Positions 24,536 to 30,930 of a stretch of DNA of 40,139 nucleotides are shown here, in pieces (the first letter of the stretch is position 1; each line of letters starts with the position of its first letter). The stretch covers positions 1 to 40,139 of the forward strand of contig CAYVME010000008.1 of NCBI GenBank assembly GCA_964452415.1, given 5' to 3'. Source of the DNA: UBA12068 sp964452415 (lineage in GTDB: Bacteria > Patescibacteriota > Minisyncoccia > Moranbacterales > GWC2-37-73). The notes below the pieces were generated by a model. That model saw nothing but the letters and a program-made list of their open reading frames with translations, did no database searches and had not been told where the DNA came from. A program made the translations under genes and the position numbers.

Positions 24536-24558
24536 ATTTTCAAAATTAGTCAACCCTA

Positions 24559-24587
24559 TTGTCATTCCGGGCCTGATCCGGAATCCA
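24559..24587. repeat. Short palindromic repeat of the TCATTCCGG...CCGGAAT type
   Basis: ATTCCGG and CCGGAAT form an inverted repeat around GCCTGAT within a TGTCATTCCGGGC...GGAATCCAG context. Similar words occur as dispersed palindromes in many unrelated bacterial genomes. One copy is seen here, next to the 96-bp element. Confidence 0.5.
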
Positions 24588-24599
24588 GTTTGTTTGCTC

Positions 24600-24695
24600 G
24601 ACTATTTCTCTTTCTGGCACACATTTGGATAAATACTCAATATCCAAATGCTCCGATTCGCTCTCGCTGCATATGGGCCATAAAGAAAAATAGTC
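24600..24695. repeat. 96-bp inverted-repeat element, copy 2
   Basis: The ends GACTATTTCTCTTTCTGGC (24600-24618) and GCCATAAAGAAAAATAGTC (24677-24695) are imperfect inverted repeats of each other. Inside is a second hairpin, CATTTGGATA and TATCCAAATG. The copy at 36907-37002 is the same length and closely similar over its whole extent in reverse orientation. No coding capacity, so it is MITE-like or a large REP-like unit. It lies just before the gene at 24717. Confidence 0.75.
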
Positions 24696-24716
24696 TCACA
24701 ATTAAAAGTAAAAACA

Positions 24717-25163
24717 ATGAATCAAACATTGGTCAAAATCAAAGAGCTTCTTATTAAAAATGAGACCAGGATTGTGCTTTTTGTCGGTTTTTGCCTAATT
24801 TCAGCCATTTCCTTTGAATTTGGCTTCTTGCAAGGTCAAAAATGGCAGCAAAAACCCCTCATAATTGAGAAGAGCTCTGATATCACTATTGACCAGTCTG
24901 AGGCAAATAAGGGCATCCCTGAAGTCCAAGGCGCATCCAAGACCGCCGAAACCACCTCAGAAGTCGGCAATCCCACGAGCCCTAAAACTCAAAACCTAAC
25001 AACTAGCACCTCCGCCTGTGCCTTCGTGGGAAGCAAGAATTCCGACAAATTCTATCTCCCAACCTGCTCCTACGCCAAACGCGTGAAACCCGAAAATATG
25101 GTATGCTTTAAGAGTGCCCAAGAAGCGTTGGGACAAGGGAGGACAGAGAGTAAATGCAAATAA
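24717..25163 (+). CDS. Membrane-anchored protein with Ada-like cysteine domain
   Basis: A 148-residue protein. Residues about 19-38 are a transmembrane anchor, then a Ser/Thr/Pro-rich linker, then a C-terminal domain FVGSKNSDKFYLPTCSYAKR-x6-MVCF...SKCK (about 103-148). This matches the small Ada-type zinc-binding fold found at the ends of secreted nucleases and other exported proteins, with Cys117, Cys130 and Cys147; the usual last cysteine pair is reduced. The domain would lie outside the cytoplasmic membrane and may bind a metal or DNA. Similar proteins are frequent in Parcubacteria as I recall. It is the first of a run of four genes. Confidence 0.7.
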   Translation: MNQTLVKIKELLIKNETRIVLFVGFCLISAISFEFGFLQGQKWQQKPLIIEKSSDITIDQSEANKGIPEVQGASKTAETTSEVGNPTSPKTQNLTTSTSACAFVGSKNSDKFYLPTCSYAKRVKPENMVCFKSAQEALGQGRTESKCK

Positions 25164-25188
25164 TAAAAGATTATAAGTTAAGAAGAAT

Positions 25189-26097
25189 ATGAATTGGATT
25201 ATTATTGCGATGTTTCCGCCTTTGCTTTGGGCAATTTCAAATTTTATAGATAAATATTTAATAGTAAAATATTTCAAGGGCGGAACAATTGGTGCATTGT
25301 TAATATTCTCATCCTTAATGGGCACTTTTCTGCTACCGTTCATTTATATTTTCAATAGAGATGTTTTTTCGATTCATTTATTTGCAGGTATTCTTATTGT
25401 AGCAAGTGGTTTTTTATATATTATGTCACTTATTCCCTATATTTATGCGATGAACAAAGACGAGACTTCTGTTGTTGCGCCACTTTTTCAATTTATTCCA
25501 ATTTGTAATTATTTTCTTGCGTACTATTTTTTAAATGAAAAACTTTCAACTACACAGGTGCTGGCCTCGCTAATTATTATCTTAGGAGCAGTAATAATAT
25601 CATTGAATATTGATGAGCGTAAACCAAAATTTAAAGGGGAGATATTTTTTTTGATGTTTTTATCTTCATTAATGCTTGCAGCAACAACCTTAATCTTTAA
25701 AATGGTTGCGATTGAAGAACATTTTTGGAAAACTACTTTCTGGGAGTATGTTGGTTTTACAATTGCCATGCTAACATTGCTTTGCATAAAATCTTATCGT
25801 GAAGAATTTTTAAGGGTAATAAGGCGAAATAAACAAGCTTTTGTCTGGGTTAATTTCACAAATGAGGCAATTACCTTGATAGGCAGGATGATAATGGCAT
25901 TTGCATCATTATTGGCACCTTTAGCATTGGTTTGGGTAATAAATGGATTTCAACCACTGTTTATTTTCTTGATTGGTATAATTTTGACAATTTTTCTTCC
26001 AGGCATGGGCAAGGAGAGCCTCAGAAAAAGACACTTGGCACAAAAATTTGTAGCTGTTACAATTATGTTTTCAGGTGCGTATTTATTAAATAAATAA
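25189..26097 (+). CDS. EamA/DMT-family transporter
   Basis: A 302-residue polytopic membrane protein with ten predicted transmembrane helices in two similar halves, the layout of the drug/metabolite transporter superfamily. Marks are the N-terminal WAISNFIDKYL, the end of the first half FLNEKLSTTQVLASLIIILGAVIIS (typical EamA ending), and the second-half ending with a FSGAYLLNK terminus. The substrate is unknown; relatives export amino acids, nucleotides or other metabolites. It begins 26 bases after the upstream gene. Confidence 0.85.
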   Translation: MNWIIIAMFPPLLWAISNFIDKYLIVKYFKGGTIGALLIFSSLMGTFLLPFIYIFNRDVFSIHLFAGILIVASGFLYIMSLIPYIYAMNKDETSVVAPLFQFIPICNYFLAYYFLNEKLSTTQVLASLIIILGAVIISLNIDERKPKFKGEIFFLMFLSSLMLAATTLIFKMVAIEEHFWKTTFWEYVGFTIAMLTLLCIKSYREEFLRVIRRNKQAFVWVNFTNEAITLIGRMIMAFASLLAPLALVWVINGFQPLFIFLIGIILTIFLPGMGKESLRKRHLAQKFVAVTIMFSGAYLLNK

Positions 26098-26102
26098 AAT
26101 TT

Positions 26103-26399
26103 ATGACCGAAGATAAAACACCAAAAACATTTGAGGAAATTGATGCGAGATTGCAGGATGATCTCAAACAGATTAATGGGGAAATCGAGGAAATTGAAAG
26201 TCACTTGCAAATTGCCCAGGAGATGATGGATAGTGAGTTGGCCAAAAATTCAAACGATAAAATTATTGTGAAATATAAAAAGGGCTTAGATGAATTGCAA
26301 AAGGGCCTTGAAATGTTTCTCGGGATCAAAGATGAAATCCAAAATACAATCACGAAACTTCATGAAACCAAAAAACAAGCAGACGAACATATTAAATAA
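26103..26399 (+). CDS. Small coiled-coil protein
   Basis: A 98-residue acidic, nearly all-helical protein with heptad-like spacing over most of its length (about residues 10-95). No membrane segment, cysteines or motif. It starts 5 bases after the transporter stop and ends 16 bases before pyrH, so it is in the same operon. Function unknown; coiled-coil proteins of this size are often scaffolds or regulators of a partner. Confidence 0.65.
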   Translation: MTEDKTPKTFEEIDARLQDDLKQINGEIEEIESHLQIAQEMMDSELAKNSNDKIIVKYKKGLDELQKGLEMFLGIKDEIQNTITKLHETKKQADEHIK

Positions 26400-26415
26400 T
26401 TTATCAAAACAAGCC

Positions 26416-27108
26416 ATGAATAAAAAAATTATCATCATTTCACTTGGAGGATCATTAATTGTGCCAGAAGAAATCGATTGGAAATTTGTGAAAAAATTCA
26501 AAGAGGTCATTGAAAAGAAAATCCAAGAAGGTTTTCGCTTCATCATTGTGACTGGAGGAGGAAAGATCGCCAGGAAATATGTTGAAGCTGGCTCAAAAGT
26601 TGGAGACATTGACAGTGAAGACAAGGACTGGATCGGAATTCACGCCACCAGAATGAACGCGCATTTCATCCGAACCATTTTCAAAAAGCACGCTCATCCA
26701 AGCATCAACAAAAATCCATATGATCTGGAAAGTTTTTTGAAGGCCAAGGAATCAGTTTTATTAGCCGCTGGATATCGTCCAGGAAATTCAACCGATTACA
26801 TTGCGGTGCTTTTGGCCAAACAATTTGGTGCCAAAAAAATTGCCAATCTTTCCAATATTGATTTCGTTTGTGACAAGGATCCAAAAAAATTCCCTGATGC
26901 CAAAAAAATCAAAGAAATTTCTTGGCCAGAATTTCAGAAAATTGTCGGCGACTCGTGGGATCCGGGATCAAATCTTCCATTTGATCCAGTGGCTTCAAAA
27001 ATGGCAGGAAAAGAGGGGATCGAAGTCGCAATTTTCAATGGCAAAAAAATCTCCAATCTTGAAAAATATCTTAATGGCGAGAAATTCACAGGAACAATTA
27101 TAAAATAG
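26416..27108 (+). CDS. pyrH: UMP kinase, archaeal-type
   Basis: A 230-residue amino-acid-kinase-fold enzyme that phosphorylates UMP to UDP. The ATG at 26416 gives MNKKIIIISLGGSLIVP, the N-terminal phosphate-binding strand and loop; the longer frame back to 26290 overlaps the coiled-coil gene. Other marks are FIIVTGGGKIARKYVEAG, GYRPGNSTDYIAVLLAK and ANLSNIDFVCDKDPKKFPDAKKI. The length, the N-terminus and the PGNSTD loop resemble the archaeal branch, not E. coli PyrH, as I recall is usual in Parcubacteria. Together with pyrG it covers the UMP-to-CTP route, except for UDP phosphorylation. Confidence 0.85.
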   Translation: MNKKIIIISLGGSLIVPEEIDWKFVKKFKEVIEKKIQEGFRFIIVTGGGKIARKYVEAGSKVGDIDSEDKDWIGIHATRMNAHFIRTIFKKHAHPSINKNPYDLESFLKAKESVLLAAGYRPGNSTDYIAVLLAKQFGAKKIANLSNIDFVCDKDPKKFPDAKKIKEISWPEFQKIVGDSWDPGSNLPFDPVASKMAGKEGIEVAIFNGKKISNLEKYLNGEKFTGTIIK

Positions 27109-27184
27109 TTTATTAGGTGTCAACTTTTTAGTTTCTCATGTAATAAAAAAGCCCTGGCGATTTTCTCGCAAGTCTCTTGCGTTA

Positions 27185-27640
27185 TTACTGCGTCACTTTT
27201 TTGTATCTCAAAAGATAAAAAATAATACAATAAAAAAGGAGGGCTATCGCACCCGCTGAAATAACAAAACCAACAATCAATGGCACTGCCAGATCGAAAA
27301 AGATTACTTTACTAAGAAAATATTTGAAACCGAGTTGATAGGTTGCCTGAAATTCCTGAGAGAGGTGAACTGAACTTTGTCCAAAAAGAAATCCTCCAAT
27401 GACCGTGGCGAATGGAAGAGCAACAATCGTGCCCCAAGTGTTTGTCGCAAGAACACCGATAACTGCTGAAGTTCTGTTCAATTTAAATATTGATAAGGCA
27501 AAAAGCATTGCCAATATTCCTAATCCTGGAAGTGTTCCCAAAAACACGCCCAGGGCAAATCCACCAGCAATGTTGTGCGCGGAATCATCAAGAGTGAAGA
27601 AATGCGAAAAGAAATTTTTTATCCCGCTAATTGTATTCAT
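27185..27640 (-). CDS. DUF2062 membrane protein
   Basis: A 151-residue membrane protein with three to four hydrophobic segments. NIAGGFALGVFLGTLPGLG near residue 25 and the following NRTSAVIGVLATNTWGT are the signature of DUF2062 (PF09835), found in small membrane proteins and at the ends of some glycosyltransferases. Function unknown. Its start codon lies 5 bases from a strong 72-base palindrome (27645-27716). A short CGCAAG/CTTGCG hairpin (27167-27181) lies just past its stop. Confidence 0.85.
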   Translation of the reverse strand: MNTISGIKNFFSHFFTLDDSAHNIAGGFALGVFLGTLPGLGILAMLFALSIFKLNRTSAVIGVLATNTWGTIVALPFATVIGGFLFGQSSVHLSQEFQATYQLGFKYFLSKVIFFDLAVPLIVGFVISAGAIALLFYCIIFYLLRYKKVTQ

Positions 27641-27644
27641 ATTA

Positions 27645-27716
27645 GATTCTGGATTACAAATCTATACTTGAGGATATTTATATCTCACTCCTCGTTCGTA
27701 TAGTATATCCAGAATC
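27645..27716. repeat. 72-bp nested palindrome upstream of the DUF2062 gene
   Basis: Three nested arms pair in order: GATTCTGGAT (27645-27654) with ATCCAGAATC (27707-27716), CTATAC (27662-27667) with GTATAG (27698-27703), and GAGGA (27670-27674) with TCCTC (27689-27693). The gaps are 2-7 nt and the loop 14 nt. It could be a small MITE-like element or a long leader hairpin for the minus-strand gene. Confidence 0.65.
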
Positions 27717-27786
27717 AAACTTTAGCAATGATAAAGTGGCAAATCGCCAAAATCAGATTTTATGCTGGTTTTTTTCTCACATATTG

Positions 27787-27795
27787 TGATATAAT
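27787..27795 (+). promoter_or_regulatory. Extended -10 promoter, probably giving a leaderless mRNA
   Basis: TGATATAAT fits an extended -10 box (TGn plus TATAAT at 27790-27795) with no good -35 box. The ATG at 27802 is 7 bases after the -10 box, where transcription would start, so the message may begin with the start codon. Confidence 0.55.
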
Positions 27796-27801
27796 CAACA
27801 C

Positions 27802-28512
27802 ATGGGAAAGCTAGTCTTCGACATAGAAACAATAGGAGAGGATTTTGAAACTTTTGATGAAACCACGAAAGAAGCTCTTACGCATTGGATTGAAAGAGAG
27901 ACCAGAACTGACGAAGAGCGTGAAAAAGCCCTCGGAGAGATCAAGAATGGACTTTGTTTTTCTCCACTGACGGGTCAAATTGTGGCCATTGGAGTGTATG
28001 ATGTCGAGAAAGACAAAGGAGCAGTATATTTCCAAGCTCCAGATGGAAGCATCGGGGACTCAGAGGATGGCAACATCAAATTCAGACCACTGGGCGAAAA
28101 AGAGATGCTTGCCCAATTTTGGAATCTAGCCGAGAAATATGATGAATTTATAAGTTTTAATGGGCGCACTTTTGATGTGCCTTTTTTATTTGCCAGAAGC
28201 GCCATCAACCAAATCAGACCAACCAAAAATTTGATGGTCAATCGCTATCTTTCAAGTCAACCTAGGAATGCTCAACATATTGACCTGCTTGACCAACTGA
28301 CATACTACGGCGCGGTTCGTCGAAAAGGAAATCTTCATCTTTGGACCAGAGCTTTTGGAATCAAAAGTCCGAAAGGCGAGGGTGTCAGCGGAGACCAAGT
28401 CGGAAAACTTTTTGAAGAAAAAAAATTCTTCGAGATTGCAAAATATAATATTGGAGACCTGAGAGCCACCAAAGAATTGTATCAATACTGGGAGAAGTAT
28501 TTGAAATTTTAA
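27802..28512 (+). CDS. DEDDy 3'-5' exonuclease (predicted, PolB-exonuclease-like)
   Basis: A 236-residue RNase H-fold nuclease. The three exonuclease motifs are readable: Exo I FDIETIG (Asp7, Glu9), Exo II FNGRTFDVPFL with the second Asp, and Exo III YNIGDLRAT, where Tyr and Asp in YxxxD spacing mark the DEDDy type. It resembles the predicted PolB-like 3'-5' exonuclease family (PF10108), which acts without a polymerase domain. Substrate may be DNA or RNA. No ribosome site, in line with a leaderless transcript. It converges on the nuclease gene on the other strand with 7 bases between stops. Confidence 0.8.
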   Translation: MGKLVFDIETIGEDFETFDETTKEALTHWIERETRTDEEREKALGEIKNGLCFSPLTGQIVAIGVYDVEKDKGAVYFQAPDGSIGDSEDGNIKFRPLGEKEMLAQFWNLAEKYDEFISFNGRTFDVPFLFARSAINQIRPTKNLMVNRYLSSQPRNAQHIDLLDQLTYYGAVRRKGNLHLWTRAFGIKSPKGEGVSGDQVGKLFEEKKFFEIAKYNIGDLRATKELYQYWEKYLKF

Positions 28513-28519
28513 CTCCGTA

Positions 28520-29650
28520 CTATTTCTTTTTGATGGTCAAGCTCTTGCTCTCCTTGTCCAAAACGCGAGCTCTTTCCACATCTTGCCTAACTCCAGGGGA
28601 AAGCACTGCCATAATATTCTTCAGAGCAATTCCATCAACCTTCAAAACCGATTCCCACTTATCGAGTGGTTCCAGAATTTCTTTCAGCTGTTTTTCATCA
28701 TATTTGTAAGTTTTTCGAAGTGTTTGCGCAATGATTCCTTCCTCAGAAAAAACTCGGTCAACCCCCTCTTGCTCCATATATTTGGCAATTTTTTCTTGAA
28801 GCTCGGCCAATTGAGTTTTGGTTGAGGTGATGGCAGATTTTAGATTGATATAATCACCAATAGCGGTGTTTATTTCTTCAGTGTCGATTTTTCTTTCTTC
28901 TTTGAATTTGTGTTTCCACATGGGGCAAATCTTTTGGAAACCGCACCAATCGCAAAGGGGAGTGACATTTGGCACAAATTCTCCTTTTTCGATTTGCTCA
29001 ATCACATCCAAGAAAAGTTGGTTGGCAGTTTTGAGTTGCTCCAATGTCCTTGTTGAGCTCAGTTTCACACCATGCTTGAGATAATAGAGACTGACAGTAA
29101 TCTTATCCAATCTTTCAATTTCTTTTGGATAGCGAGCCAGAAACGCATTTAAATACACCGAAAGTTGCAAATCATTGTCCACCTTGTCTTGCGAAGGCAT
29201 TTTTTTGGTTGTTTTGTAATCAATGATTTCATAGCCATCTTCAGTCTTGTCGATGCGATCAATGATTCCTGAAACAATGTGCTGTGCTTGATCTTTTGGA
29301 TTTTTGATTTCAATTGTAAAACGACTTTCAAGATCAACGATGTTGAAATCGTTGGGATTATTTTTTTTGTAATATTCTTGAATCATGGAAACACCCATTG
29401 AAAAAGCGCTCCGTTCCTCAAGTTCATTCTCAAACACATCACTGTTCCAATTTTTGGAAAAATAATCCAAAGCATCTTCCAATTTTGGCGGAAGAAGCGA
29501 TGGAGTGTGAATGAATTTCATTGTTCCATGAATCAAAGTTCCAAAAACAGCCTCTTTTGATTTGGGCTCTTTGATCTTATCGATATTTTGAAATTTGTAT
29601 TTTAAAGAGCAATTTTGAAAAGTGTCGAGAGCTGAATATGATAATCGCAT
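28520..29650 (-). CDS. PD-(D/E)XK nuclease with Fe-S cysteine set
   Basis: A 376-residue nuclease of the RecB/AddB-C/Cas4 type (PF12705). The ATG at 29650 gives MRLSYSALDTFQNC; a longer frame to 29764 adds a non-conserved hydrophobic stretch. Visible active-site parts: His41 in FGTLIHGTMKF, Asp131 in GIIDRID, Asp144 and Lys146 in IIDYKTTK, and Gln162/Tyr166 of QLxVY. Cys14 with Cys233, Cys236 and Cys242 (C-x2-C-x5-C) form the iron-sulfur staple of AddB and Cas4. A coiled coil (about 270-305) and an extra C-terminal domain follow. No helicase or cas gene is nearby, so it is probably a stand-alone repair exonuclease. Confidence 0.85.
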   Translation of the reverse strand: MRLSYSALDTFQNCSLKYKFQNIDKIKEPKSKEAVFGTLIHGTMKFIHTPSLLPPKLEDALDYFSKNWNSDVFENELEERSAFSMGVSMIQEYYKKNNPNDFNIVDLESRFTIEIKNPKDQAQHIVSGIIDRIDKTEDGYEIIDYKTTKKMPSQDKVDNDLQLSVYLNAFLARYPKEIERLDKITVSLYYLKHGVKLSSTRTLEQLKTANQLFLDVIEQIEKGEFVPNVTPLCDWCGFQKICPMWKHKFKEERKIDTEEINTAIGDYINLKSAITSTKTQLAELQEKIAKYMEQEGVDRVFSEEGIIAQTLRKTYKYDEKQLKEILEPLDKWESVLKVDGIALKNIMAVLSPGVRQDVERARVLDKESKSLTIKKK

Positions 29651-29750
29651 AAGGAAGTTAAAAGTTAAAAGCTTAAAGCTGAAAGCAATATCACTGAATG
29701 ATACGCTATTTATAATTAAGTATAGCAAGTGGGAGATTTTGAGCAAGAAA

Positions 29751-29782
29751 AAAAGGATTTGCAAAACATCACAAATCCTTTT
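29751..29782 (-). terminator. Terminator of the 103-residue gene
   Basis: A perfect 11-bp stem (AAAAGGATTTG at 29751-29761 with CAAATCCTTTT at 29772-29782) and, on the minus strand, a following T-run. A smaller CTCT-AGAG hairpin with a T-tract lies just before it (about 29786-29806). Confidence 0.75.
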
Positions 29783-29808
29783 AATAAAAAAACCTCTACA
29801 GCAGAGAA

Positions 29809-30120
29809 TTATCCACAGACAAATTTTGCTAAAAACTCGGCTAGCTTATCCGGAATCATTATGTCTTCCTCATGGAACATTGTCTTCATTGGACCAGGTC
29901 TTGATCCAGCAGGTGAAGCACACTTGTTTTTTAACGCTTCACTCAGGGGCACAATTTCAATAAATTCATGATTCTTATTTTGATCATGGTGAACAACTTT
30001 TGCATTCGTGCCAACATAGAAAACCACTGAATCTCCTTCAAGCTTGGCTATTATTTCATGGCCTAATCGTTTTCTGCAAGCCTCTTTAGTAGCTAAGAAT
30101 AATCCATTTACTTTTGACAT
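29809..30120 (-). CDS. Small hypothetical protein
   Basis: A 103-residue protein I do not recognise. It has a strong ribosome site (AAGGAGGT, 4 bases before the ATG on the minus strand) and its own terminator. The sequence begins with a helix rich in basic residues (about 10-25), then strands such as SVVFYVGTNAKVVHHD, then an acidic C-terminal helix. No signal peptide or membrane segment; three cysteines. A 39-codon gene with its own ribosome site lies 39 bases upstream, so the two are likely one operon, transcribed away from the isc genes. Confidence 0.7.
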   Translation of the reverse strand: MSKVNGLFLATKEACRKRLGHEIIAKLEGDSVVFYVGTNAKVVHHDQNKNHEFIEIVPLSEALKNKCASPAGSRPGPMKTMFHEEDIMIPDKLAEFLAKFVCG

Positions 30121-30159
30121 TTTACCTCCTTGCCTTAATGGGCTATTTTTGATTCTAGG

Positions 30160-30279
30160 TTACAATCCGATTTTATAGCAAAGACAGTTTTTAAAATGTT
30201 TGATTCTTTTCCAAGTCCAAACTAATGGTGCCACAGCATCCTTAACCGCTTCAATAAAGCACTCCCTGTTTGATTTCAT
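30160..30279 (-). CDS. Small 39-residue protein upstream of the 103-residue gene
   Basis: A short frame beginning MKSNRECFIEAVKDAV and ending NCLCYKIGL. GGGGAG lies 5 bases before the ATG, and a -35/-10 pair (30334-30362, minus strand) lies about 55 bases before it. It is probably helical, with three cysteines and a tryptophan-rich middle (VWTWKRIK). Function unknown; it could be a leader peptide or a small partner of the next gene. Confidence 0.5.
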   Translation of the reverse strand: MKSNRECFIEAVKDAVAPLVWTWKRIKHFKNCLCYKIGL

Positions 30280-30333
30280 AAAATCTCCCCGTACTATGTT
30301 GATGTTAAGAAACTACAATCATAAATTCATATA

Positions 30334-30362
30334 AATCTACCAGACTTAACTCAAAAAGTCAA
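30334..30362 (-). promoter_or_regulatory. Minus-strand promoter, divergent from isc
   Basis: On the minus strand TTGACT (30357-30362), 17-bp spacer, TAGATT (30334-30339). Its -35 box lies back to back with that of the isc promoter (30366-30371), the two forming the palindrome GTCAAGCCTTGAC. Confidence 0.55.
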
Positions 30363-30365
30363 GCC

Positions 30366-30394
30366 TTGACATCAAATTTTGGTCATTGTATTAT
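30366..30394 (+). promoter_or_regulatory. isc operon promoter
   Basis: TTGACA (30366-30371), 17-bp spacer, TATTAT (30389-30394). The expected start near 30401 falls inside the dyad at 30402-30414. Confidence 0.8.
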
Positions 30395-30401
30395 GAATCT
30401 A

Positions 30402-30414
30402 TACTAATTTAGTA
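30402..30414 (+). promoter_or_regulatory. Probable Rrf2-family operator
   Basis: TACTAA-T-TTAGTA is a perfect dyad placed at the predicted transcription start, where a bound protein would block transcription. Its CTA...TAG core and its place before an Rrf2 gene fit autoregulation, as known for IscR. The binding protein is inferred. Confidence 0.55.
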
Positions 30415-30476
30415 GGAATAGTAATTTGTTATATGTTATGCTGTGAGCTGAAAGCTGGCAGCTGTAACCTGACTTT

Positions 30477-30866
30477 ATGCGATTTTCAACCAAAGCTGAA
30501 TATGGCCTCAAAGCCATGACGAATCTGGCCCAATGCTTTCCCGATCAAAAAACCACCAAAGATATTGCGGAACAAGAAAATATTTCTCAAAAATACCTTG
30601 AAAGGCTTCTTGGAAAACTTCGAGATGGGGGAGTGGTGGATTCAAACAAGGGAAAACTTGGCGGATTTGTGCTTGCCAGAGATCCCAAGAAAATTCCCGT
30701 TGGAGAAATCATTGAACTTCTCGACGGAGAAATTGCGCCGATGCGATGTGTGGGAAAATTTTGTGCAAGCGAGCACAAATGTCCATCAAGCGCTGTTTGG
30801 AACAAGTTGGGAATTCAAATCAAAAAAACATTATACGGGATGAAATTAAGCGACCTTATTAAATAG
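30477..30866 (+). CDS. Rrf2-family (IscR-like) regulator
   Basis: A 129-residue winged-helix repressor. MRFSTKAEYGLKAMTNLA is the family N-terminus, followed by the recognition helix region ISQKYLERLLGKLRDGGVV and the wing GKLGGFVLARDP. Cys91, Cys96 and Cys102 (C-x4-C-x5-C) fit an iron-sulfur cluster site; IscR has C-x5-C-x5-C. It precedes a cysteine desulfurase and an IscU, so it most likely senses the cell's Fe-S state and controls this operon through the dyad at 30402-30414. The gap of 64 bases to the next gene shows no terminator. Confidence 0.92.
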   Translation: MRFSTKAEYGLKAMTNLAQCFPDQKTTKDIAEQENISQKYLERLLGKLRDGGVVDSNKGKLGGFVLARDPKKIPVGEIIELLDGEIAPMRCVGKFCASEHKCPSSAVWNKLGIQIKKTLYGMKLSDLIK

Positions 30867-30930
30867 CTTTTTAGGCATTAGCTTCTTAGCTTTTAGCAAG
30901 AACAATTAAAAAAACTAAATTTTTTACTAT

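Noticed and set aside
24405..24540. tmRNA, SRP RNA or RNase P RNA in the GC-rich island
   Set aside because: None of the conserved cores of these RNAs is visible, so I left it as an unnamed structured-RNA candidate.
24600..24716. Promoter or riboswitch for the gene at 24717
   Set aside because: The hairpins belong to the dispersed 96-bp element, which also occurs in two other places with different neighbours.
29809..29817. Perfect DnaA-box word TTATCCACA
   Set aside because: Single copy lying in the last codons and stop of a gene; no cluster, no dnaA/dnaN nearby, so not evidence of an origin.
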